Below the pieces are notes generated by a model. The model made no database searches. It was not told where the DNA came from and saw only the letters and a list, made by a program, of their open reading frames with translations. From assembly GCF_030936135.1 (NCBI RefSeq), contig NC_082606.1:6752755-6816754 (forward strand): a stretch of 64,000 nucleotides of DNA. Reading direction: 5' to 3'. This document shows positions 40,313 to 51,498 of this stretch, piece after piece (position 1 is the first letter of the stretch; every line of letters begins with the position of its first letter). The position numbers were made by a program, and so were the translations under genes. This DNA is from Gavia stellata. Lineage: Eukaryota > Chordata > Aves > Gaviiformes > Gaviidae.

Positions 40313-40318
40313 AATAAA
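40313..40318 (+). terminator. GTF2A2: GTF2A2 poly(A) signal AATAAA
   Basis: The first canonical AATAAA after the TGA at 40051-40053. It gives a 3' UTR of about 0.28 kb, followed within 30 bases by T/G-bearing sequence. Cleavage would fall near 40335. Short GTF2A2 3' UTRs fit this choice, but later sites cannot be excluded. Confidence 0.65.
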
Positions 40319-40339
40319 CTTTTATTTAAAAACTTTTGA

Positions 40340-43300
40340 ATGAGTGATCATTGGAAAATTTTGTTTAAAAACAAACTTTAATATTATATATTCTCCCAAT
40401 ATTTTGTAAGTGTGTTTAGAGTGATGTTGCAAACGCAAAGGTCTTTCAGTTACAGGGTTCTGAGTATGGTTGCACTGATTAGTATTTCAAGAAATGGCTG
40501 TTTCAGAATGATGGAGGAGGAGATCAACAACAGCGTAGCAGCTCATGCTGGCCAGTATATTTGTCTGTTACTGCATCTTTCTATCTATAAATTTGTCCAT
40601 TTGGTACCCTCTGCTAATAATACGCTAACCCAAGTATGAAAGTTACTGCACAGCTAATCAAATTGAAATAATGAAACTGAATCTCATAAGATTGCACTAC
40701 ATTCTCAACAAATGTTAGTGCTGCTTGTTTTAATGTTTTTCTAATTGTTTTTGTATTTACATGGAATACATTTAATTGGACACCCAGCCAACAGGATTTC
40801 AGTGAAAGAGTTAAGCGTTAAGAGTTAAGTTCTTTTACACATTCCACTAAGTAACTCCAGTCAAGAAACCCTTAAAATAGTTTCTTCACTCAAAGTATGA
40901 ATATAATATACTGACAGCTCATTTGTCTGACTTAACAGCAGTGACTTTTCCAGTGTGATCATAGGAATGCTAGCTGCCTCAGCACTGTCAAATTTGTTTA
41001 TTTTTGACAGTAGGCTACTTAAACAGACCACTAGAAACTGGAAACTACAGAGGAAAAGTCAGGGGTTAACTGTTTTCAGATCAGTCTAAATCTTTGGTTT
41101 GTGCTGAAACTGGAACATAATTTACATGATGAAACCTTTCTGTACATGTCAGTGGCCAGGTCTATTAATTAGAGTAATAAAGCCTTAGTATCTCTTCTAA
41201 TACCTTTCCAGACTGACATGTTAACGGTTCTCTAATCCTACCTTTGGACATCACAGGATGTATATTTGGGGTTTGGTTAACTTCTGCTTCCCTCACTTCA
41301 AGTGAGAAAGGGGTTCACAAACTTGCTTGCTAAACTGTTCCAAGTATTATGTTTACTGTTAATTTTTTTGTTTTGTATCAATGGTAAATGTACTTTGCTG
41401 CAAACTGCAGATTGGTAAGTAACCATTTTTGAAACCAGAACAGACTATTCCTCTCATTTGAACAGCACAATAAGTATCTGTTGAGGTCGTTATCTTAAAG
41501 GATGCAAATGTATATCCGTACCATGATTTTCTCTTTTTCTACATCAGACTTAATCTTCTAGGTTTAAACATTTTTTTTTGTTCTCTAATAATCATGTGGT
41601 AAACTGAATTTCAGCCCTTACAAGTATAAAAGTTTGCTGTTCCTACCTCCAACTCTTTGCAGTCTCTTCCTGTCTCTGGACAGAAACTTTTCAATCTCCA
41701 GTTGCCTGTAGCCTTTGGACTCCCTCCTAATGCAAATAATTATATATCTGATTTTCTTCCCATTAAGTGTGCATTAGCATATTTACTATGGCATTTTTCC
41801 GTTAAAAAATCTAATAGAGAAGCACAATTGTACTGATGATATGAGGTTATTGTGTGGAATGGATTTATGTTTACATTTCATTGATACTCCTCTGTCAGAC
41901 TCCTTGCATTTCAACAGTTGTATACTACTACTTTAGCACTACTAGGCTTAGTGCTACCTTAGCTGTTAATTGAAAGGAAAAGAAATGTTTAACGGAAAAA
42001 GAAAGTAATGTAATGAAAATATATACTAAGGAAAATTATAAACGAAAGGAGAAATAATTTTGTTGACAAAGATGTCTGCTACTTAGTGAAATTCAAATCA
42101 ATGTGAGCAGGAACCAGAGATGATTATGTTCATAATTCAGGACAACTTTACTGACTTGTTTAAAAAAAAGAAGTAGTAATAGTCCTGTTGAAGTTCTAGA
42201 CTTGGTCCTTTGGAAGGAGAAGGCGATGGGATACTCCCTGTACTGATGCATAGCAGTAATACTTCGAATTGTATACCCTACTTATCTGGTGGTTTCTATT
42301 TGGTGTGAAAACTGAGATTTGAATATTGCCTTGCCTTGTAAGGAAGCATTTGAAAAGGAGGTGGGACATTCTGAAATAAATGCTCTGTACCCAAGTCTTA
42401 CTGTACTGAAAAAATGTGCAAATCCTTAAGTGACACAGATGTTCTTGATTAGCTTGTTGTTTAGCCTGAGTTAAGTGAGTGGCAAAAAGTGACATAGATA
42501 AAAAATATATTAAATGTTACGGATGCTTCTGAACTGTTCTGAGATTTTTTTCTTTTGCTAATAATAGTCTTAAAGGAAATGCACAACAGACTTTAAAGAT
42601 TTTTGGAGTAACTGGAATGGTTGGGGACAAGAAGCAATCTGTTCCTGGGCACAATGATAATGAAGGGACTGTGTGCTGAGGGAATCCGTGCAATTTATTC
42701 TGTGTGAAAGGCTAGAAAGCATGCACAAATATGGAGTAAGGGAATGTTCTAGGTGAAACAGCAAATGAGTAGGAGTTAAGTGGGCAGTCATAATGTGGTT
42801 CTGTAATCTAGACATTCCTTTCCTCCCTCGAGCCGAAAGTCTGAGAAGGCCTTTCATGCAAAACAACAGGAAGAGAGAAGTTACTAAACAAAAATAAAAA
42901 CTGAAGGAAAGAAAGGCAAAAAAACATACTCTGAACCTTTTGTATTGCTGCTGCCTGGCTAATTACTGGTGGTATTAGAAGCTTTATTTCACATCTGGTT
43001 AATGTTCTAATATCACTGTTTAAAATTTTCTGGTAACATAGGCTGGCTCTGTTTGGTTACAGCAAATGCATCAAGCTGTTGTTCTGCAAACCACTTGTTT
43101 TCCACTCTCATGGTGGAATCCTTGTTTTCTGTGTACTCTGTATTTAATTTACAAAATAAATATTTTGTTATAAGTTTGACTACTTATTGTTCCTAAAATT
43201 AGCTTACATACGCATCTTCTGTCTCCTTCATGACAGTGCAGTGTTAGACAATGCAGGTATCTGATATTTTTGCATCTGTGGGATGTTTCTAGGACACGGA

Positions 43301-46300
43301 ATTCAAATCTGGATGCATACAGACTGCTGAGTGTACCTGGGTACTCAAAGAATACTTGAATTTTTGTGATCAGTGCTATTCTTTGCTCTTGTGGTCTGTT
43401 GTCCTTGAGAGCTAAAGGGCAATCTGTGCATATGCAACAGAGAAGCATTTGGCAGCCTTGTTCCTTGCACGGTTATGTTACAGTGCAGAAGCTCCAGGTA
43501 CCACGTCTTTAGTGTTTATTTGTTCAGTGAACATACTGTTGAAAACTGCAGAAGTTAGTGTTGTTTTTGTGTATGTGGAGAAACAACATGAATAAGGGTT
43601 GCTTTATGGTTTCTAAAGCTTCTAAAGTAAACTTCTCGAAGGTGTGGTGTTCAAACCTTATCTGGCTTTTTTTCTGTATTTTGTTTGGAAATACTGGTGT
43701 TCCTAGCCTACTTCTAGGTTCTCTCTCTTTTTTTTGTTTTGTTGTTGTTTCTAAACTATCCTTTTTTTTTTTTTTTAACCTGCCCATTTGGCATAAGGTA
43801 TTTACCCTGTTAACTCTGCCATCTCTTTAGAAAAGAGCTCTTGAGGCATGCTGAGGTGTAAATAATTCTTGGGAATAACCTTTTTGATGTCTAGAATTGC
43901 TCCAGTGATGACTCAGGGCGCATCTGCCTGTGGGATGGAGACTGCTGCCTGCTTGCTGCAGAAGAGAAGCTTACCTATGCTTCTGGAGGAATTAATTCCT
44001 GCAAACCTCATAGCTGTCAACACAAGCTCTGACACTAGCTTGGCAGCACACATTCTTTTTGGCTCTAACCATGTTTCTGGGATGGTGTTTGTCCAGGCCC
44101 CGGATCTGCCACTTCTGTGGAGGCTGTTTCAGTTCACTGAAGGAGAGGGGAACAAAGAGAAGGTAAGGGGATCTGGTGCCAATATTCTTCCTGCTTTTTA
44201 TTGCTTTACTCTCCGTAACTTTCTTGCCACTTGCTATTTTTTGTGTTCGAATTTCAGCTAACCCCTCCATATTCTTATGATTAATGTGCTTTGTGGTCTT
44301 GGAAGATTTGTTGAACTTACACCTAAAAGTGTTAACTGCACTTCCATTATACTAAGCTATTTTAATATCCAGCGGAAGATAAACCATCTCACATGCTATA
44401 GCATCAGCATACTTGATGCTGCCTGTTTGGTTGTTCTTGCCTGAAATGTTATGGACTGATTCATTTATTTGATTTTTTTGTTGTTGTTGTTGATTTTCTT
44501 GGTTGCTTCCACCTATCAGTAGCAGAGAGAAAGTTAAAGATACCTTTGTGCCTTGACCTTGAGCTGGAACGGACTTTTCCATTTAGAAAGTAAATTAACT
44601 AAAAGAAAGTGAAGAAAAAGAAAGAATAAACAGCAATACAGAAATGGCTGTGGGTGAGTGACTGTGTTTAAACATGGCTTTCAAGAAAAAGGATTTTGTG
44701 AATTCCGTAAGCGCGCAAAACAGGATGTTATCTGAAGTAAGCTGTTTGCTTAGTCAGGGATGTCAACACCTGACTTTAAATGTTATCAGAAAGACACAAA
44801 TTAAAGTGCAGAGCAGGAAGAATTTATGATGAATTCCCAGAAGACAAGTTTAATTAGGATCATTATGTACTTTTACACAATGACTAGGTACAACGAGGTG
44901 GATGAGAGTAACTCAAAACACATACATTTGCTTTTAAGGATCTCAGCAGCTTAGGAGGTAGTATTTCAGTTAAGATACTAGTGACTTCGTTTTGCTTTTC
45001 TGTAGTCTAAAAGTTCTGGGGTGGGGGGAAGTAGGAGCATGGGAAAAAGCATTTTAACTTTAGTAAGACTGTACTGGGAGATGTGGACTTTTCCTTCTCT
45101 GTAACTTAAAGGGTGATCTTTGTTAGGAAAATAGGTTTGCTCAAAGATAAATTTACTGTATACATTAGCCATTATGGCTTAGGAGGTAGTAAGTCGCAGA
45201 TATATTAATATTTTGGTTTTTACCTTCTGCTAAAAGAGCCTGCACCCTCCAAGGAAGTGGAAAATAGTTCCCTGAGAGTCTAGTTAATGTTTCATGGTCA
45301 CTGTTGTTGCAGTTAGAAGAAAAAGAACACCCTAACCCTTTTCCCTGAATCAATTTTACTCATGACTGCAAATACTTTACTGAAATTTTGTTTCTGTAGG
45401 TCATGTTTGCTGCTAGTTTGTTCAGAATTTATTACCTGGTTTCCTCTGAATTTACTTCAGTTGACCCATCTCTTTATTACAGGACATTTCAGAGATGATC
45501 ATATAGAGTATGAAAGAAATGCAAAGCAAGAAGGAAATAGACCCTCCTAACTAGAGTTAAGAAGAGCTGTTCATGGACCTGCTGTGTAAATATGTATTAT
45601 GCCAGTTTCAGCTCACATTAGGTGTTCTTGTAAAAACGAAGTGAAAACCACTTGGAAGTAAAATATAAATTAAAGCCAGGTGAGTTTAAAAAAATAAATC
45701 TGTTATTAGATTTCAGAATTATAGTTTAATTTTCCTCCTGCACATATCTTAAAAGATAAATGGCAATTTGCAACATATTTGCTCCTTTAACAACTGGTGA
45801 TATATTTAAAGTTCAGGTTGTTAGTTAACAATTGATTGTAGACAGAAGTGTCAGAAGTAGATTTCCAGCCTCTCATTAGACAAAGTTAACACTAATATTT
45901 CTGATATATTTCCAATTTGGATAGCCCAAGATTTTACTGATGAAGTTCATATGGGGTTTAACCTATTTTCTACAGGTGAATCCTATATTCTGATATGCCA
46001 ATGCTACTTTGGGCTAGAGCTTGTTCTACTCTATTTGAAGTTTATTCTTTTTTCAGTTCTGCAACTAACCTTGACAAGTTACATCCTTTCTTTGTGTCCT
46101 GTTGCCAGTTTTCTAAGATGCTAGCTATCTTATTTCTAAGATACTTTGAGATCTCTGGAATACAAAGTTCTATATTAGAGTTGAGTGGTATTTTCTATTG
46201 TTATTTGTAATGGTAAGGAGACATAACTCTTTTTTTTTTCTTTTTTCTTTTCTGTATCACTAGTTTGACATGTGACTGCACTCATAAATCTGACATTTCT

Positions 46301-47360
46301 TTGGGAGAGGAAATGCTAAGAACATTCCTTTGTAAGAATCTTTTTGTCTTAGTTCACCTTCTGAATTAAGGTAGTAGTCTTGTTCTTTCAGAAGAAATTA
46401 AGTCACTACTAAAAGGACAGGGTGAGTTGAAAATAAATTTGCACGAGATACGCCTTTGTTTTGGGAACCAAATCATCTGAGATAAATTGTGAGTAACAAC
46501 ACCAACAGAAACTGAAAATTTTCTTTGAATCAAGAAAATTGGATGTGGAAGTTTACAAGCTGTTTAAATCTCCAGATAATAATGCCAGAACATTCATTTT
46601 CATACACATCAGTGATGTCTTTGAATGGAGAAGGCTGTGCAGGCTATGTGGTTAGGTAACTGCTGTCCCTCTTATCATGTCACCAAGCTGTTTTTTTGGT
46701 ATGCTGGTTTCACTTGAGGCCTTCATATTCTATGGGCAAGCTCTTTCAAATGTGGATAAATGCTTAGATTCTCTGTGTCCAGGTCTAACCAGGAAGAGCA
46801 TAGATTGCAACAAGTAACATGAAAAGAAAAATTATTTTGAGTTTGCCAAAAGACTTACCATGGAACGGATTTGAAGTGGCACTTTTTTTTTTTCTTCCCC
46901 AGATCTAAATACTCGTCTGTGTCTCTCCATCTGTAACATTTTTTTGTCAGGGCAATGTCTGTCAATAATAGATAAAACACTGTTATTTAAATAGTGTGTA
47001 CAAGCCATATTTCGTATTTCTGAGAGAAGAAACAGCTGAAAAAGTTACATATATTTACAGAGTGAAGGGGGTGAAAATTACTGTTAACAAATCTGTAATT
47101 AACCTGTAAGTATGTATCTTTCTTTACAGGTACATTTGCAAAATAATAGAGAGATCCCTCTTTCAACAATCTTTCATTATTCCAGGCTGGGGTTACTTCC
47201 ACCCCCCCAAACACCTTTTCATTTTTTGTAAGTGCTCAGAAGGTTCTTTGAGAAATAAATTATTTAGATCTTCTTTCAGACATCCATTTCATGGATGGGT
47301 TTGGTTTTGATGCAATTCCTTAGAACAGAGAAGTATGGGTTGGTCTTTTTTCCTCCATGA
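40340..47360. other. Intergenic DNA between GTF2A2 and the solo LTR
   Basis: AT-rich sequence without a recognised gene. It contains homopolymer T runs (43762-43777, 46231-46239, 46885-46893) and one GC-richer block at about 43.9-44.17 kb, described separately. Because GTF2A2 (+) and GCNT3 (-) converge, the 3' ends of both genes face this stretch. Confidence 0.55.
43895..44162 (+). other. GC-richer, splice-bounded open block (unrecognised)
   Basis: A 268-nt segment lies between an acceptor-like CTTTTTTGATGTCTAG-type end at 43894 and a consensus donor AAG|GTAAGG at 44162/44163. One + frame (ORF 43869-44261, 130 codons) is open right across it, and base composition is less AT-rich than the flanks. 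The minus strand is also open over part of it (43992-44270). The predicted peptide resembles nothing I know. An AP-1-type TGACTCA lies at 43909-43915, so an enhancer or an old repeat is as likely as an exon. Confidence 0.25.
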
Positions 47361-47364
47361 GTAT

Positions 47365-47786
47365 TGTTCTGGTTTCCACTGGGATAGAGTTAATTCCCTT
47401 CCTAGTAGCTGGTATAGTATTGTGGTTTGGGTTTGCAGCTGGGAGCGGACACAGCCAGGACAGCTGACCCAAACTGGCCAAAGGGATATTCCGTACCATG
47501 TGACATCATGCTGAACAAAAAAAATACCCGGGGGGAGTTGGCCGGGCGGGTGGCCACTGCTTGGGAACTGGCTGGGCATCGGTCAGTGGATGGTGAGGAG
47601 TTGCATTGTGCATCACTTGTTTTGTATATTCTTTTATCATTTTCTTCCTTTTCTGTCCTATTAAATTGTTTTTATCTCAACCCACAAGTTTTACCTTTTC
47701 TCTGATCCTCTACCCCATCCCACTGAGGGGGGAGTGAGCGAGCGGCTGTGTGGTGCTAGGTTGCTGGCTAGGGTTAAACCATGACA
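47365..47786 (+). mobile_element. Solo LTR of an endogenous retrovirus (+)
   Basis: A 422-bp unit begins TGTTCTGGTTTCC and ends AACCATGACA, giving TG...CA termini with imperfect inverted ends (TGTTCTGGTTT against TGTCATGGTTT). Inside are a poly(A) signal ATTAAA (47660-47665), a TTTTTATCTCAACCCAC segment and a GGGGGGAGTGAGCGAGC stretch near the 3' end, which I recognise from ERV LTRs common in bird genomes. The flanks are GTAT on the left and ATAT on the right, so any target duplication is imperfect. No gag, pol or env remains adjacent, so it is a solo LTR left by recombination. It is in + orientation, convergent to GCNT3. Confidence 0.85.
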
Positions 47787-49130
47787 ATATGCACCTTTTT
47801 TCTCCATTTTCCAAGGGAAAAAGACAACACCTTGCCATAGTCAGAAACACACTGACCCCGTTCTGCCTGATTTAGTCCAGAAACTTGAAAGTATCCCAGT
47901 CCCCCAATGAACCACTCGCAGTAGTTTACCATTTTGGGCTAATATGTATTAATTTAAAGTAAATTAAAGAGCTCCAACAAGCAAAATTAGATTAGGCAGC
48001 AGTGGTTAGATGCAGTCTTCTATGTTGGGAGACTTGAGTTCTTACCCTGAGTCAGCAGAGAAGTTTTGTTTGTTCTGAAAGAATGTACTAGACATGGAGA
48101 TATTTGCTATTTAATGTTGAATTTGCTGTGAAATATTTTTAAAATTTTCTATGTTACTATCAGGTTAGCATAAAACTTTAATCTCTGTTGTAGCAAATGT
48201 CTGTTTACATAAGTTGGAAAGAGTTTCTCACTGGGACCAGCAATCCTATTACTTTATTTGCTCTTTTTGAATAGACAAATGCCCAATGATACATTGGGTA
48301 TTTCTGTTCGAGAGCTCTTCTTGCCAGTAGTTGGGGTTCTTGCCTATAATGTTTGCTGTGAAATCACCACAGCATTTTAAAAATCAGCATTTTACAATCA
48401 AGTTTGTTTTAAAATGCCTAACAAAATTGCAATGATACACCTTTTCCAGTCAGTTATTTCATCATCTCATCCTATTTAAATCAGTGTTTTAAAGAGTTGT
48501 GTGATTGCAATCATAACGTAACTTCATCTAAGTGTAGCCTGGTGCTATGGAATTGCTTCAGATGTTCTTTGTGTAATGCTAATTCTCCCCAGAGACCTCA
48601 AATTTATAAAGGTGAGTGTTTACTGACGAAAAAATTACTTGAAGATTTTTTTGGTAGTAAAAAGACAACTGAATGAATCCCTCAGTGCTACAGTTAGCGA
48701 AAAACTGTTGGATTGACGGAAGGTGGCTGGCTTCAATGTGAGAAGGTGGGAAAAACACATGTGGGTGAAATAATAGTTCACAAATCTTTCTTTCAGCTTC
48801 TAGAAACTTAAGAAAACAACGTGGTGAATGATTGTTTTGTTCATCTAAAAGGCCAGATACACTACTGGATATGGCAATTACATTACTGAGAGCAGTCCTC
48901 ACAAAAATCTGTTTCCTGGGGGGAGGGAAAGAGAGAGGAAGATGTTAGGAAAATGTAGGTTTGCACACCATTAACCACATAAGTATCCCTCTCCCTGTGT
49001 TACAGATGGAGAAGTGCGTGGTGCAGAGGGGTTAACTGGTTTAATGGCTCTGCCTAGGAGCACAGCCAGCTCTCCTCAGAGGACTACAGGATATGGAATA
49101 CCACAAAGCCATCTATTTTAGTATATTTGA
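47787..49130. other. Intergenic DNA between the LTR and the GCNT3 3' end
   Basis: AT-rich with no recognised gene. It includes a TTTATT (AATAAA on minus) at 48253-48258 that could be a distal GCNT3 poly(A) site, and a MIR-like relic at its right side. Confidence 0.5.
48985..49080 (+). repeat. MIR-like SINE relic (+)
   Basis: The order of short matches follows the conserved part of MIR/core SINEs: TTACAGATGGAGAA, then GTGCAGAGGGGTTAACTGG, then GCCTAGGAGCACAGCCAGCT. These correspond to the family's 'acagatgaggaaactg', 'gcacagagaggttaa' and 'ggtcacacagct' blocks. Divergence is high, as expected for an ancient amniote element. A match to another old core SINE is possible. Confidence 0.5.
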
Positions 49131-49131
49131 T

Positions 49132-49137
49132 TTTATT
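49132..49137 (-). terminator. GCNT3: Candidate GCNT3 poly(A) signal (AATAAA on minus)
   Basis: TTTATT on + reads AATAAA on minus. It is the nearest canonical signal downstream of the GCNT3 stop at 49928, giving a 3' UTR of about 0.8 kb. The UTR is GC-rich up to about 49.3 kb and then becomes AT-rich. A second candidate lies at 48253-48258. Confidence 0.45.
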
Positions 49138-49728
49138 GAAGGATTTTTTTTATGGCTAATGGCTATTGACAGAAGTTAAACTTTAAAGTGATACAAAAGC
49201 AGCAGCCAGATGTTAAGCTGGGCAGTGCAGCAGGTGCCAGGAGTGGGTGGCCTGCCAGGTGCTTTGTAGAAAAGCTAATTAATTATAGTTTCAGCTCTGC
49301 TTGTACCAGGACGTGGAGTCACCGCGGAGTATAACCTGGCGCTGCCTGTCGAGAAGCCCTGCGATCACCTTCGTGAGCAGGCTGCTGCAGGAGAACGGAA
49401 GGATAGGCTACCCCCTGTTCTTTAGGACGGCCTGTTCCACAGCTGCCTGGGGTGCCGGGCGGGAGACCGCGCCCCCCCACAGCGTCTCTGAGGAGAAGCC
49501 CGCCGCTCGGGCCGCAGTGGAGGGGAGGAGGCAGGGCAGGGCAGGGGAGGGCTGAGCCCTGCCGCCCTCCAACACCGGCCATTCCCTCCGCCGAGGCCGC
49601 CCTGCGGTGCCGCCCCCGTACTCCTCCCCGGGGCACCCTCCGCCCCCGCGGGCCGCGCGCCCGTTCTGACCGTTAGTTACCTCGCGCGCCCGACGGCCTT
49701 TCGCGCCCGCGGCGCTGCCCTGTCGCGC

Positions 49729-49767
49729 GCGGCCGCTTCTCCTCAGGGGGCGGCCGCTTCTCCTCAG
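49729..49767. repeat. 21-bp-period direct repeat in the GCNT3 3' UTR
   Basis: GCGGCCGCTTCTCCTCAG occurs twice (49729-49746 and 49750-49767), separated by GGG. It lies downstream of the GCNT3 stop codon on the minus-strand transcript, in the GC-rich 3' UTR. Confidence 0.85.
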
Positions 49768-49927
49768 CGGCGCCCGCGCCCGCCCGCGGAAAGATCCCTC
49801 CGCCAGCGCGGGTAATGCGCCGGCGACCCTCTCGCCTCCCGACACGCGTCTCCAGCCCCTTCCGCTGTCGCTGAGGCGCCGCCGGCTGGACTCGCCCACG
49901 GAAGGCGAGGGGCTCCGCGGCTTTCCC

Positions 49928-51235
49928 TCAGAGTCCCCTGCCGTAGAGAGCCCTGTGGCGCAGGTGCTCCTCGAGACATTGGATGGCGGCATCGTCCACC
50001 TGGGGGTCGAACTTGTTGGCCAAGAGGTGGTGCTGCTGGAGCAGCCAGCGCACGTCGCCCGCCCCGTAGATGCAGACGGCGCGCTGGTGCTGGCCGGCGC
50101 AGGGCGGGTAGGGCGCGCCCTTTGCGATGTCGCCCTCCAGGTACTGCCACTTGACCAGGCGGGGCAGGGCGTTCATGTCCGAGAGCTGGAACTTGTCGTT
50201 CTGGGGCATGGCGCCCGGCACGCCGGGCATGCGGTTGAGGGTGGCCCAGACGTGCTCGTCAGGGCTGTAGGTGTCCTTGGCCCACTCGAGGAACTGCTGC
50301 GCGGTGGGGTCCTCAAAGATGTGCTGCACGAAGGCCCGCGTGACCACGATGTACGCGTTGCCCGTGAACATGGGAGAGTTGTGGGGTGGCGGCACTTTCT
50401 TTGTGGCTGTCCGGGAGATGAAGTTCCCCACTTCGTGGTGGTACTGCCAGCGCTCCTGCTTGAGGGCTGAGGGCTTCTCTGACTCCATGCTGTTCCGCCC
50501 CTGCAGCATCTTCAGGGCACGGACGATCTCAGCGTTGGTCTTGATGGGGAAGTCGGTGCCACAGGTGTTGAGGACGTAGTGCCACGGCATGGGGCTCTGC
50601 AACAGGTCCTGCATGCAGTTGAGGTCGGCCTGCAGCCGGGACCAGGAGGCATAGACCACCTTCTCCAGCCGGCTAGCCACAAAGACATTGGGGAAGCAGG
50701 CTACGATGGCCCGCACAGCCTCCTGGAAGGCGGCCGGGGACTTGCTGTCAATGTGGACGCAGTAGACATTCTGGGGGGTGTAGAGGGACCGCAGGAGCCG
50801 CTCGAACATCTCGATTTTGTCATGGATGACCATGGAGTAGGCGATGGGGAACTCTGCCTCCTCCTGGCTCAGCGGGAACTCGATGAACCGCCGGGTCTCC
50901 TTGAAGCTGCTGCAGTCCTTCGTCATGTTCAGGTACTCGCCGGGCGTCAGGGAAACCCTTTTGTTCGCAACCTCCAGGTTGCTGAGCTGGGCCTCCTGGA
51001 TGGCGTTCTCATCCCCGCGGACGATCCCCGAGCAGCTGATCCTCCTGCCGGGGGAGAGCTCCAGCGCCTGGTAGAGCCGCTCGCGGCAGCCGGGGTGGGC
51101 GGCGGCCTCCGGGTGGGCGGCGGGGCAGGGCCGGGTGGCGCTGCGCAGCGCCACGGCGGCGGCCAGCAGCAGGGAGCCGAGCAGCGCCGCGCAGCGCCGC
51201 CGCGCCTGCAGGGGCTTCCCGCGGCACAGCCGCAT
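49928..51235 (-). CDS. GCNT3: GCNT3, core 2/core 4 beta-1,6-GlcNAc transferase
   Basis: A single intact coding exon of 435 codons; human GCNT3 is 438 aa. It is a Golgi type II membrane enzyme of family GT14 (Branch domain) that adds beta-1,6 GlcNAc to make core 2 and core 4 mucin O-glycans and I-type branches. Residues 1-14 are a basic cytoplasmic tail, 15-31 the membrane anchor and 32-65 an Ala/Pro-rich stem. The catalytic domain follows, with [16 protein letters not shown] (193-208), [11 protein letters not shown] (222-232), MFTGNAYIV (289-297), [13 protein letters not shown] (321-333; Glu327 aligns with the catalytic Glu of C2GnT enzymes) and [10 protein letters not shown] (402-411). The family cysteines are present (68, 108, 159, 180, 207, 225, 379, 388, 420). 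NMT at 103 is the only clear N-glycosylation site. Similarity to human GCNT3 runs throughout except the N-terminal 60 residues. Codon use is extremely GC-rich compared with the neighbours. Confidence 0.96.
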   Translation of the reverse strand: MRLCRGKPLQARRRCAALLGSLLLAAAVALRSATRPCPAAHPEAAAHPGCRERLYQALELSPGRRISCSGIVRGDENAIQEAQLSNLEVANKRVSLTPGEYLNMTKDCSSFKETRRFIEFPLSQEEAEFPIAYSMVIHDKIEMFERLLRSLYTPQNVYCVHIDSKSPAAFQEAVRAIVACFPNVFVASRLEKVVYASWSRLQADLNCMQDLLQSPMPWHYVLNTCGTDFPIKTNAEIVRALKMLQGRNSMESEKPSALKQERWQYHHEVGNFISRTATKKVPPPHNSPMFTGNAYIVVTRAFVQHIFEDPTAQQFLEWAKDTYSPDEHVWATLNRMPGVPGAMPQNDKFQLSDMNALPRLVKWQYLEGDIAKGAPYPPCAGQHQRAVCIYGAGDVRWLLQQHHLLANKFDPQVDDAAIQCLEEHLRHRALYGRGL

Positions 51236-51498
51236 GCCCCCGCGGCGGCGGGCACGGCCGGCTCCCTCGCGCGCCGCTCCGCCACGTGCGGCCCGCCCTC
51301 CGCGCCGCTCGGGGGCGAAGCGCTGCCCGGCCCCGCGCCCGCGGCTGCCTTGCCTCGATGGGTCTGGTCTTGCCTCGTAGGTGGACTACATTAAGGGCGC
51401 TGGAGCCGGTGCGGCGCAAGGAGTAACCTGGCAGCCTGGGCGCTTGCTTCCTGGGTAGTGGTGAAATAGTGGCAGGGCGATCTCGCAGCGTAACCGCA

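Larger units (their letters stand above)
49440..51400. promoter_or_regulatory. GCNT3: GC/CpG-rich block over GCNT3
   Basis: High GC and many CpGs cover the GCNT3 3' UTR, coding exon and 5' flank. Much of it is coding GC, so the block need not be a promoter. A possible acceptor on minus (CACTACCCAG, exon edge at 51450) would place the coding exon's 5' border 215 nt upstream of the ATG, with further 5' UTR exons beyond. Alternatively transcription starts inside the island. Confidence 0.5.

Noticed and set aside
50579-51394. 271-codon + strand open frame antisense to GCNT3
   Set aside because: A shadow of GC-rich GCNT3 coding sequence on the opposite strand; the minus frame carries the conserved GT14 motifs.
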